Positions 1 through 5,383 of a stretch of 6,860 bases of DNA are shown piece after piece. Below the pieces are notes generated by a model, which ran no database searches, was not told the origin of the DNA, and saw nothing but the letters and a program-made list of their open reading frames with translations. Both the position numbers and the translations under genes were made by a program. Position 1 is the first letter of the stretch, and each line of letters begins with the position of its first letter. The stretch covers positions 1 through 6,860 of the forward strand of contig DFBD01000173.1 of NCBI GenBank assembly GCA_002367255.1, written 5' to 3'. The stretch comes from Rhodobacterales bacterium UBA3089. Lineage in GTDB: Bacteria > Pseudomonadota > Alphaproteobacteria > Rhodobacterales > Rhodobacteraceae.

Positions 1-147
1 CTTACGGATGCTGCCGATGCCGATCTTTCCGGCGATTTACTGGATTTGAATGCCCCAAAGCGTGCAGCAGTGGAACGGGCGACCGATAAGATTCGTGCAA
101 AATATGGGCGTTCTTCGATACTTAAGGGTCGCGGGTTGCAAAAATAA
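1..147 (+). CDS. dinB: DNA polymerase IV (DinB), C-terminal end only
   Basis: The open frame enters from the left edge and ends at TAA (145-147), giving 48 residues. The last part, with ERATDKIRAKYG followed by ILKGRGL, matches the C-terminal end of the little-finger region of alphaproteobacterial DinB, where a helix of the type AIDKIRAKFG is followed by a KGR-L tail. DinB is the Y-family translesion polymerase that extends past damaged or misaligned primer ends, and it docks on the beta clamp. The catalytic palm and fingers lie outside the window, so integrity of the gene cannot be judged. The call rests on a short, moderately conserved tail; another Y-family member is possible but less likely. 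A rho-independent terminator follows about 137 bases downstream, which makes this the last gene of its transcript. Confidence 0.8.
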   Translation, partial: LTDAADADLSGDLLDLNAPKRAAVERATDKIRAKYGRSSILKGRGLQK

Positions 148-242
148 CACATATTCGCCAATAACGCGAGCCATGCTGCGCCGCACAATTGACCTTGCTG
201 CAATGCGGTGTCATATTCCCATTACACGATATGATTTTCATC

Positions 243-267
243 GTGAACTTCCCTTTGCGGAAGTTAC
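243..267 (+). other. Hairpin in the 3' untranslated region of dinB
   Basis: AACTTCC (246-252) and GGAAGTT (259-265) form a perfect 7-bp stem around a 6-base loop. Two further pairs (243-244 with 266-267) can form past a single bulged G at 245. There is no T-run after it on either strand, so it is not a terminator by itself. It lies between the dinB stop and the real terminator at 284. A role in mRNA 3'-end stability is possible but is inference. I see no gene or promoter in the rest of 148-283. Confidence 0.4.
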
Positions 268-283
268 TTCCTCCCTGGACTTG

Positions 284-310
284 GGCCGCCACTTGAGCGG
301 CCTATTTTTT
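284..310 (+). terminator. Rho-independent terminator of dinB
   Basis: GGCCGC (284-289) pairs perfectly with GCGGCC (297-302) around a 7-base loop (CACTTGA), followed by TATTTTTT (303-310). All six stem pairs are G-C, and the U-run is on the plus-strand transcript only. On the minus strand the hairpin is followed by mixed sequence, so it should not efficiently stop transcripts of the convergent gene that ends at 315. Confidence 0.85.
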
Positions 311-314
311 CCGA

Positions 315-1172
315 TTATTCGGCTGCAAGCGCGTTGACTGTGGTGCCGATTTGGGCGAGCTGGCAGGTAACTTCGGACAGGGTTGCGCAGATTTCATCAA
401 AAGCTTCAGCGCGTTCAATGCGGACCTCGTCCATGTAAAGTGCGCGGTTGATTTCGATCTGGAAGGCGTGCATCCCCTTGGCGGGGCGACCATAATGCTG
501 TGTTATATATCCGCCGGAAAAAGGTGCATTCCGCGCAACAACGAAGCCCGCAGCGGTGAATATCTGCGTAGCCGAATCCATAATCCAGCGATCACAAGAT
601 GCACCGAACCTATCGCCAAGAATGATATCCGGTTTTTTACCGTGTACTAACGGTGCCGCGTCCAAAGATTTTTGTGGCATCGAGTGGCAATCAACAAGCA
701 GCGCCATACCATGCACACTTCGTTGTAGGTCAATCAGATTTCGCAGGCAGTTGTGATAGGGTGCATAATAATTCGCGATGCGGCTCTTCGCCTCTTCCAA
801 CGAAATTTTGCCCGTTCGAATAACTTGCCCGTTTCCGACAATTCGTGGAATCACGCCCAAGCCAGCGGCAATGCGTGGGTTGGCGGGCGCGCGTTTAGCG
901 CCGCGCACAATAGCGGGGTCCAGCTCGTTCGCGTCGCGGTTAAGGTCGATGAAAGCGCGGGGCGCGTGGGCTGACAGCAAATGGGCGCCGTGTTTAGGGG
1001 CATCGCGGAACAATTCGTTAACGAAGGCATCCTCGGAGCTGCGAATAGCCAGAGAATCAAGTTCGGAAGACGCCAAAAAATCCGCCGGATAGTTCGACCC
1101 GCTGTGCGGCGAGTTGAAAACCACGCAGGAATGCGGATTTTGAGGGGAATTAAGGGTGTAAATATCGCTCAT
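315..1172 (-). CDS. N-formylglutamate amidohydrolase family protein
   Basis: The product has 285 residues and belongs to the N-formylglutamate amidohydrolase (FGase) family, zinc-type hydrolases that release formate from N-formyl-L-glutamate, the last step of one histidine degradation route. Visible blocks, numbered from this start: SPHSG (21-25), DLNRD (76-80), DCHSMP (161-166), RNAPFSGGY (214-222) and QIEINRALYMDE (238-249). The His residues of SPHSG and DCHSMP are the likely metal ligands, by family knowledge. I chose the ATG at 1170-1172: AAGGAAG (1182-1188 on the plus strand as CTTCCTT) lies 9 bases upstream. An in-frame TTG at 1178, two codons earlier, would leave only 3 bases from the same site. 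There is no signal peptide, so it is probably cytoplasmic. No hut gene adjoins it, so the substrate is not proven; relatives act on other N-formyl or N-acyl amino acids. No convincing minus-strand promoter was found in 1173-1237. Confidence 0.9.
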   Translation of the reverse strand: MSDIYTLNSPQNPHSCVVFNSPHSGSNYPADFLASSELDSLAIRSSEDAFVNELFRDAPKHGAHLLSAHAPRAFIDLNRDANELDPAIVRGAKRAPANPRIAAGLGVIPRIVGNGQVIRTGKISLEEAKSRIANYYAPYHNCLRNLIDLQRSVHGMALLVDCHSMPQKSLDAAPLVHGKKPDIILGDRFGASCDRWIMDSATQIFTAAGFVVARNAPFSGGYITQHYGRPAKGMHAFQIEINRALYMDEVRIERAEAFDEICATLSEVTCQLAQIGTTVNALAAE

Positions 1173-1237
1173 CGCCAATATCTTCCTTCACGAACCATTA
1201 ACTAACGATACCGCACACAGGTTCTGCGGAAAAGGCC

Positions 1238-1266
1238 TTGAACCCCCGCGCGACTCCTTTTATAGA
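1238..1266 (+). promoter_or_regulatory. Sigma-70-type promoter for tRNA-Val and rpmJ
   Basis: TTGAAC (1238-1243) is separated by exactly 17 bases from TATAGA (1261-1266). Both hexamers match at least 4 of 6 consensus positions. Transcription would start near 1273, giving a tRNA leader of about 36 bases. The predicted start falls inside a perfect 10-bp palindrome, CTCACGTGAG (1271-1280), and the leader then holds a 7-bp hairpin (1280-1286 with 1291-1297, one G-U pair). No other promoter of this quality is seen before rpmJ. Confidence 0.75.
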
Positions 1267-1309
1267 CAGCCTCACGTGAGTGTTGCTTTGGCAGCACTTG
1301 TTGCTTTTC

Positions 1310-1384
1310 GGGTGTATAGCTCAGCGGGAGAGCACTTCGTTGACATCGAAGGGGTCACTGGTTCGATCCCAGTTATACCCACCA
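1310..1384 (+). tRNA. tRNA-Val (anticodon GAC)
   Basis: A complete 75-base cloverleaf can be folded by hand. The acceptor arm is GGGTGTA (1310-1316) with TATACCC (1374-1380), containing one G-U pair. The D stem is GCTC (1319-1322) with GAGC (1330-1333). The anticodon stem is CTTCG (1335-1339) with CGAAG (1347-1351), and the loop TTGACAT carries GAC at 1342-1344, which reads the valine codons GUC and GUU. The variable loop has five bases. The T stem is ACTGG (1357-1361) with CCAGT (1369-1373), and the loop is TTCGATC. The discriminator is A1381 and the CCA end is encoded (1382-1384). A strong promoter lies just upstream, and rpmJ follows after 72 bases with no terminator between. Confidence 0.97.
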
Positions 1385-1406
1385 TTCCCCGCCCGCGTGG
1401 GAATGG
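1382..1406 (+). other. Hairpin at the tRNA-Val/rpmJ junction
   Basis: CCATTCCC (1382-1389) pairs perfectly with GGGAATGG (1399-1406), 8 bp around a GC-rich 9-base loop. Its first three bases are the CCA end of tRNA-Val. No T-run follows, so it does not terminate. In a joint tRNA-rpmJ precursor it would mark the boundary between the tRNA and the mRNA, and could guide or hinder 3'-end processing. The structure is seen directly; its function is inference. Confidence 0.5.
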
Positions 1407-1456
1407 AGACCAAGATAAACCAGGCGTTTCATCGCGCCGCTGATAGGAGAGAGACT

Positions 1457-1582
1457 ATGAAAGTCAAAAATTCGCTTCGCTCCCTTAAGGCGCGTCACCG
1501 CGATTGTCGCGTTGTTCGCCGTAAGGGCCGTGTTTACGTGATCAATAAAACGAACCCACGTTTCAAGGCACGTCAGGGCTGA
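1457..1582 (+). CDS. rpmJ: 50S ribosomal protein L36, zinc-free type
   Basis: The product is a 41-residue basic protein that begins [11 protein letters not shown] and ends RFKARQG, which is the alphaproteobacterial form of L36, a component of the large ribosomal subunit. The zinc-binding form of L36 has three Cys and one His (C-x2-C-x12-C-x5-H). By my alignment the corresponding positions here are His14, Cys17, Asn30 and Phe36, so zinc binding is lost; this is normal for the group and not decay. AGGAGA (1445-1450) lies 6 bases before the ATG. No promoter is visible between the tRNA and this gene, so it is probably read from the tRNA-Val promoter. A strong bidirectional terminator follows 24 bases after the stop. 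Confidence 0.97.
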   Translation: MKVKNSLRSLKARHRDCRVVRRKGRVYVINKTNPRFKARQG

Positions 1583-1606
1583 TACGCCCCGACATTTTGG
1601 ATTTAG

Positions 1607-1638
1607 AAAAGGCCGCGCTGGTTAGTGCGGCCTTTTTT
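1607..1638. terminator. Bidirectional terminator between rpmJ and the pseudo-caspase gene
   Basis: AAAAGGCCGC (1607-1616) and GCGGCCTTTT (1627-1636) are perfect reverse complements. The stem can extend inward by three pairs (one G-U) to a GGTT loop. On the plus strand it ends in six T (1633-1638). On the minus strand the A-run at 1607-1610 gives the U-run. It therefore serves both convergent genes, rpmJ and the gene ending at 1644. Confidence 0.9.
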
Positions 1639-1643
1639 ATTGG

Positions 1644-3257
1644 CTAGCCCAGCAGCAGGGCGCGTACCGTTGCCGCATCGACGTATCCGGTGCTGTTCAG
1701 GCCGCGGGCCTTCTGGTACTTCTCGATCGCCTTACGGGTACGGTCATCAAATCTGCCGTCCAGCGAACCGGGGTTAAAACCCGCGCTTTTCAAACGATTC
1801 TCGATCAACAGGCGAGTCGCGACATTCAGGTTCAAGCGATCCTCCGCAGCTTTAGCGGCGTTGACATCAGTCGTGTCGTCTGGATCTAGAACCTCGATCC
1901 GTTGCTTGGCCACTGTCGCGTAAATCCCCTCGGGGAACTCTGCTAGATAGGCGCGGTAACTGTTGGCGGTGCCGCCTGCGACGGCCGCGCTCCATGCCGC
2001 GTTATCGCGTTGGGTTAAATCTTCGGCCTCGTAAACGGCCAACAGTTCGCGGGCCTCGTCTGCGTGAATTCCGGCAGGGTAGCGATCAAGGTAGGCTTGC
2101 AAATCAGCCTTCCGACCACTGGAACCAACTGCATTCCAATACCGGCGATCTGCGGCTTCTTGAATAGTGCGTTCGGTATCAGCCTGCTCGCGTAGTCGCG
2201 TAATTTGCGGATCCGTCAGGTATCCAGTGGCGTCAAATCGTTGAGTATCTTGCCATGCAGCAATCGCCGCACGCGAACCAGGGCCAAAGATACCATCAAC
2301 ACCGCGCGTATCGAACCCCAACAACGTCAGGTTTTCCTGAATCTTACGGCGTTCGGTGCGGCTTAATCGAAGGGATGCTTCGCCTTCTTCAGGCGTTGGC
2401 GCAACAATGACCGGAGCAAGAGCCGCAAGTCGCGCTCGTGCTGCTTGTGCGAAAATTCCGTTCGGGAAACGACGAAGGTATTCGTCCAAATCTTCGCGAC
2501 TGTTACTTTTGTCGGCAACCGCCCACAGGGTTTGTTCGGCCACGAAATCCACCCAGTTACCAGAAGTTGACGCTTCGGGCGTAGCGGCCGGGCTGTTCAG
2601 GCCATTATCAGGCGAGACATAACCAGCAGCATCGATGCGCGGCGTGTTTGCCAAAAGCACAGACATCGGGCGATTGCTTCCCAACAAATCGTCAGTCAGA
2701 AGTTCTTCTACGTCGCCCGCTTGCCCGCTTACCAGCAACACACCTTGCGGTATGGCTGCATCTGCAAGCCCTGACTTCAATCCGCTGTTACGGTCAGGAT
2801 CAACATCGCTGATACCGACAAATACAGAGGCATGGCCCGGATTCCCGGCCGCCATTGCCAGAAAGGTATCCAACGTCGGGGCACCAAACGCGGCCTCAAG
2901 CAAGGTATCGCCAGCGGTATCGACAGGTAGAACCCAAGTTTGCTGACCATCGTTCACGATATTACCGGATAGAAGGATCACGAAATTTTCGACCGCTTCG
3001 TTGATGCTGTTAGCGCGCTTGGCCAGTGCCAACATCTCTAATCTGGTAAGGTCCGCGCCTTCGATAACCTCGAAGCCCTGTTCTTTGAATGCCTCGACCA
3101 GATCGCCGTGCTTACGCGAAATCTTGCGTTCCTCCGACAGGTTATCGTAATCCCCGTTGCTGATAATCAGCGCAAGATCTGCGGCTGAAACACCGCCAGC
3201 CATAGCCGTCATTGAAAGTGTTAAGGCTGTTGCCAAATGCGTTAATCGAACTTTCAT
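1644..3257 (-). CDS. Secreted pseudo-caspase with two peptidoglycan-binding domains
   Basis: The 537-residue product starts with a signal peptide (about 1-25, cleavage after VSA), so it is probably periplasmic. Residues 27-205 resemble a caspase/metacaspase p20 fold: ALIISNGDY, GFEVIEGADL, then LLSGNIV and WVLPVD, where relatives have YYAGHG and LIPVD. By my alignment the catalytic His is Asn99 and the catalytic Cys (DACRDNP block) is Ser150. The whole protein has no cysteine, so it cannot be an active caspase. Two peptidoglycan-binding type 1 domains follow at about 300-356 and 477-535, each with a DG-F and an AI-(W/Y)Q pattern. Three repeats (W245, W374, W422), each W-x14-YL-x2-(F/Y)P-x-GI, lie around and between them. 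GGAGGG (3263-3268) lies 5 bases before the ATG. Convergent with rpmJ and downstream of hsp20, it probably has its own promoter. The role is unknown; a wall-bound scaffold is a guess. Confidence 0.85.
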   Translation of the reverse strand: MKVRLTHLATALTLSMTAMAGGVSAADLALIISNGDYDNLSEERKISRKHGDLVEAFKEQGFEVIEGADLTRLEMLALAKRANSINEAVENFVILLSGNIVNDGQQTWVLPVDTAGDTLLEAAFGAPTLDTFLAMAAGNPGHASVFVGISDVDPDRNSGLKSGLADAAIPQGVLLVSGQAGDVEELLTDDLLGSNRPMSVLLANTPRIDAAGYVSPDNGLNSPAATPEASTSGNWVDFVAEQTLWAVADKSNSREDLDEYLRRFPNGIFAQAARARLAALAPVIVAPTPEEGEASLRLSRTERRKIQENLTLLGFDTRGVDGIFGPGSRAAIAAWQDTQRFDATGYLTDPQITRLREQADTERTIQEAADRRYWNAVGSSGRKADLQAYLDRYPAGIHADEARELLAVYEAEDLTQRDNAAWSAAVAGGTANSYRAYLAEFPEGIYATVAKQRIEVLDPDDTTDVNAAKAAEDRLNLNVATRLLIENRLKSAGFNPGSLDGRFDDRTRKAIEKYQKARGLNSTGYVDAATVRALLLG

Positions 3258-3264
3258 AATATCC

Positions 3265-3287
3265 CTCCGATAATCTGGTTATCGGAA
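3265..3287 (-). promoter_or_regulatory. Hairpin covering the ribosome binding site of the pseudo-caspase gene
   Basis: CCGATAA (3267-3273) and TTATCGG (3279-3285) are a perfect 7-bp inverted repeat with a 5-base loop. In the minus-strand RNA two more pairs form (U3286-A3266 and U3287-G3265), so four bases of the GGAGGG Shine-Dalgarno (3268-3263) lie in the stem. The hairpin ends 7 bases before the ATG. It could control translation, or the DNA repeat could be an operator. The pairing is seen directly; either role is inference. Confidence 0.5.
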
Positions 3288-3318
3288 TGCTATCAGAGGC
3301 ATGGCATTTTCGCACGGT

Positions 3319-3324
3319 ATTATA
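3319..3324 (-). promoter_or_regulatory. Possible -10 box for the pseudo-caspase gene
   Basis: On the minus strand this is a perfect TATAAT, lying just after the hsp20 terminator and about 60 bases before the start codon. The region 16-18 bases upstream is the GC-rich terminator stem and gives no -35 box, so only half of a sigma-70 promoter is visible. An activator-dependent promoter, or chance, would both fit. Confidence 0.35.
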
Positions 3325-3335
3325 TGGTGGTAAGC

Positions 3336-3366
3336 AAAAACCCGCCCCGAAGGATTCGGAGCGGGT
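3336..3366 (-). terminator. Rho-independent terminator of hsp20
   Basis: Read on the minus strand, ACCCGCTCCGAA (3366-3355) pairs with TTCGGGGCGGGT (3351-3340) over 12 bp with one U-G pair and a 3-base loop, followed by a further run of U (3339-3336). It begins 26 bases after the hsp20 stop codon and isolates hsp20 from the pseudo-caspase gene. Confidence 0.9.
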
Positions 3367-3391
3367 GTGTGAACAACTATTGAAAGTCGGC

Positions 3392-3850
3392 TTATACGTC
3401 GACGGAGCCTTCAACCTGACCGCCTGCGACGATCTCGATTTTACGAGGCTTCAGGGCTTCGGGAACTTCGCGCACCAGATCAACGTGCAGCAAGCCGTTT
3501 TCGGTTGTCGCACCGGTGGCGCGGACGTGGTCGGCCAACTGGAAGCGCTTTTCAAACGCCCGGGTCGCGATGCCACGGTGGAGGTAGTTAACCTCTTTCT
3601 CTTCCGTCTCGGCCACTTTCTTGCCTGCGATAATCAACTGCCCGTCACGGGCCTCGATTGTCAGGTCGGCGTCGGTGAATCCGGCAACAGCGATGGAAAT
3701 CCGGTAGGCATCCTCGCCAAATTTCTCGATGTTATATGGGGGGTAGCCACCTTGACTGGAGTCCGTGGTTTTCACGTTGTCCATGATGCTGGCCAGACGG
3801 TCAAAACCGACAGTGGAACGGTATAGCGGTGATAGGTCGTAAGTACGCAT
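3392..3850 (-). CDS. Small heat shock protein, Hsp20/alpha-crystallin family (IbpA type)
   Basis: The 152-residue product is an ATP-independent holdase that binds unfolding proteins and passes them to DnaK/ClpB, in the cytoplasm. The N-terminus (MRTYDLSPLYRSTVGFDRL) is the one typical of IbpA-like class A proteins of Proteobacteria. The alpha-crystallin domain runs from about 36 to 136, with YPPYNIEKF at its start and the family signature NGLLHVDL at 118-125. PEALKPRKIEI follows, where I138-E-I140 is the C-terminal anchor motif used in oligomer assembly. The start is fixed by AAGGAGG (3858-3864) 7 bases upstream. An upstream in-frame Met at 3913 would only translate the leader into a tail with no family match. 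Control appears twofold: a heat-shock-like promoter at the end of rmuC, and a leader of about 90 bases with a hairpin over the ribosome binding site. It has its own terminator. Confidence 0.95.
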   Translation of the reverse strand: MRTYDLSPLYRSTVGFDRLASIMDNVKTTDSSQGGYPPYNIEKFGEDAYRISIAVAGFTDADLTIEARDGQLIIAGKKVAETEEKEVNYLHRGIATRAFEKRFQLADHVRATGATTENGLLHVDLVREVPEALKPRKIEIVAGGQVEGSVDV

Positions 3851-3941
3851 AATGCATCCTCCTTTAGAGCGATACGGGGTTTGGCCCTCCGACATGGACA
3901 GGCCTTTCGTCAAACACCGGACCCGTTAGTGGCATCCGGTA
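3851..3941 (-). promoter_or_regulatory. Predicted ROSE-like RNA thermometer in the hsp20 leader
   Basis: Three hairpins fold in the minus-strand RNA. The first is ACCGGA (3940-3935) with UCCGGU (3921-3916). The second is GGCC (3904-3901) with GGCC (3886-3883), plus an inner UCC/GGA. The third spans 3875-3854: GUAUC pairs with GAUGC (one U-G), G3870 is bulged, then CUCU pairs with GGAG (one U-G) around an AAA loop. The Shine-Dalgarno GGAGG (3862-3858) is fully inside this last stem. The strand opposite carries UCGCU (3872-3868), which fits the U(U/C)GCU motif of ROSE elements, where the G opposite the ribosome binding site weakens the helix so that heat melts it. Position in front of an hsp20 gene, length and fold all match the ROSE class. 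Temperature response is inferred, not seen. Confidence 0.65.
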
Positions 3942-3944
3942 AGT

Positions 3945-3975
3945 GATACATATGCGTGGCTTTCAGGGTTTCAAG
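3945..3975 (-). promoter_or_regulatory. Possible heat-shock (sigma-32-like) promoter of hsp20
   Basis: On the minus strand CTTGAA (3975-3970) is followed after 15 bases by CATATGTATC (3954-3945). CTTGAA is the classic -35 core for RpoH, and CATAT fits the CATnT part of its -10 box, although the C-run before it is poor and the spacing is about one base short. A sigma-70 reading, TTGAAA with TATGTA, is also possible. The -35 overlaps the rmuC stop codon (3973-3971). Predicted start near 3940. Confidence 0.4.
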
Positions 3976-5368
3976 AGGGGTCGGGCGGAGGCAGTAAATC
4001 GTCTTCACCGTCGTGATCGATTTTGATTTGCTTGGTCGCCCGCGCGCCCAGTTTCTTAAGGTCTTCGGCTTGCCAAACCAGATTTCCACGGCCAGAGGTT
4101 AGCTTACCAACCGCAGCTTCATGGGTTTTCTGAACGGTGTTTAGCTGGGTACCGATTTTTTTCATATCCTCAACGAAGCCGTCGAATTTGTCATAAAGCA
4201 GCCCCGCCCGTTTCGCGATTTCGATGGCGTTTTTGTTGCGCTTTTCGACCGACCACAGGTTTTCCACCGTTTTCAACGCCAGCATCAGGTTGGTGGGCGA
4301 GGCGATCAGAACATTCTTTTCAGTGGCATAAAGGGCGAGGTCTTCGCGGGCGCGGACGGCCTCGGAAAAGGCGCTTTCAATGGGCATGAACATGATGACA
4401 TATTCGACCGTACCATCATCAAGCTGGTGGTATTTCTTGGCCGAAAGCGTGTCGATATGAGTTTTGACGGACAGCACGTGGGCCTTCATCGCGGTTTCCC
4501 GTGCGGCCTCGTTCTCGGCGTTAACCGATCGTTCATAGGCCACCAGCGACACCTTGCTGTCGATCACAAGCTTGCGTCCGCCCGGCAGGTTAACAACCAC
4601 GTCGGGGCGCAAGGAACGGCCTTCGTCGTCACGGTGGTGGGCTTGGGTTTCGTATTCCTCGCCCTCGCGCAGGCCGCTGCGATCAAGGATCGACGCGAGG
4701 ATCATCTCCCCCCATGCGCCTTGTTTCTGGGTATCGCCTTTAAGGGCTTGCGTAAGGTTGTGCGCTTCTTCGGAAACCTCAAGGCTGCGCTTCGTCAGCG
4801 TTTCGATTTCGGTTTTCAGAGCCACACGGTCTTTGTCAGCGGTCTTGTGAACTTCGCGAAGTTCCACTTCAAACCGCCCGATGTGTTCTTTCAAAGGTTG
4901 AAGGACTTGCGTTAGTTGATCCTGATTGGCCTTCTTGAAGTCCGCACCTTGCGCCTTCATCACTTCGTTCGCCAAAGCCGTGAACTGGGCCTTTAGCGTT
5001 CCGTCTGTCTCGCGTTGGTGTTCGATGGTGGCCTTAAGGCTGGCCACCTCTGCACTGCGTTGGCCAAGGGTGTGGCGCATGTCGACAAGGTCGTCATGGT
5101 CGGTTTGCCACTGTTCCTTCAGGGCCGTAAATCGCACCATCTCTTCGCGCAAATCGGCCAATTGCTGTTTATCCTCGGTAGCTTGCCCTTCGAGGGTTTC
5201 CACCTGCTGTGCAAGCTCGACGTTATTGCGCTGAGCCCACGCCAATGGGACGGAGCGGTACCAAAACAACAACCCCAGAATCATCAAACAGAGTGCGACA
5301 ATCAGCACTAACCCGTAGGGTATCCAATCGGGGTTATTCTGGATGTTGTTGATCAGGTCTGTGATCAT
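3971..5368 (-). CDS. rmuC: DNA recombination protein RmuC homologue
   Basis: The 465-residue product has an N-terminal membrane anchor (about 17-37), a long charged coiled coil (about 45-205) and the RmuC domain (about 210-440). RmuC was named for its effect on inverted-repeat recombination in E. coli and is predicted to be a nuclease of the PD-(D/E)xK type. The core is visible as E221 (QGAWGEMIL), D256 (RPDVVV) and D270-S-K272 (LVIDSKVSL), so the putative active site is intact. Other family landmarks are MFMPIESAF (327-335) and ASPTNLMLALKTVENLW (356-372). The acidic, proline-rich tail is not conserved. AGAAGG (5376-5381) lies 7 bases before the ATG. The gene starts 15 bases after the IMPACT-family gene and has no promoter of its own that I can see, so it is probably the last gene of the glcF operon. 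No strong terminator follows; the 6-bp hairpin at 3916-3940 with a poor U-run is the only candidate. Confidence 0.95.
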   Translation of the reverse strand: MITDLINNIQNNPDWIPYGLVLIVALCLMILGLLFWYRSVPLAWAQRNNVELAQQVETLEGQATEDKQQLADLREEMVRFTALKEQWQTDHDDLVDMRHTLGQRSAEVASLKATIEHQRETDGTLKAQFTALANEVMKAQGADFKKANQDQLTQVLQPLKEHIGRFEVELREVHKTADKDRVALKTEIETLTKRSLEVSEEAHNLTQALKGDTQKQGAWGEMILASILDRSGLREGEEYETQAHHRDDEGRSLRPDVVVNLPGGRKLVIDSKVSLVAYERSVNAENEAARETAMKAHVLSVKTHIDTLSAKKYHQLDDGTVEYVIMFMPIESAFSEAVRAREDLALYATEKNVLIASPTNLMLALKTVENLWSVEKRNKNAIEIAKRAGLLYDKFDGFVEDMKKIGTQLNTVQKTHEAAVGKLTSGRGNLVWQAEDLKKLGARATKQIKIDHDGEDDLLPPPDPS

Positions 5369-5383
5369 TTTCCTGCCTTCTGC

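Noticed and set aside
189..235. TTGACC and TATGAT boxes downstream of dinB, considered as a promoter.
   Set aside because: The spacing between them is 35 bases, and only a terminator and a convergent gene lie downstream.
50..337. Plus-strand frame of 95 codons overlapping the dinB end and its terminator.
   Set aside because: It runs out of frame through the dinB tail and straight through the terminator, with no ribosome binding site.
1280..1582. Longer rpmJ reading frame starting in the tRNA leader.
   Set aside because: It would translate the tRNA gene; the ATG at 1457 has a proper ribosome binding site and gives the standard 41-residue L36.
3287..3826. Long open frame on the plus strand opposite hsp20 (about 179 codons).
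   Set aside because: It is antisense to a clear Hsp20 gene, spans its terminator, has no recognisable motif and follows from the codon usage of the real gene.
3851..3913. Upstream in-frame start for hsp20 that adds 21 residues.
   Set aside because: It would read through the leader hairpins, has no family match, and ignores the AAGGAGG that sits 7 bases before the ATG at 3850.
3916..3940. ACCGGA/TCCGGT hairpin considered as the rmuC terminator.
   Set aside because: The stem is only 6 bp with a 13-base loop, and GTTTG follows in place of a U-run; it fits better as the first hairpin of the hsp20 leader.
4427..4915. Long plus-strand open frame opposite rmuC.
   Set aside because: rmuC is intact and full length on the other strand with its catalytic residues in place; the antisense frame has no family features.
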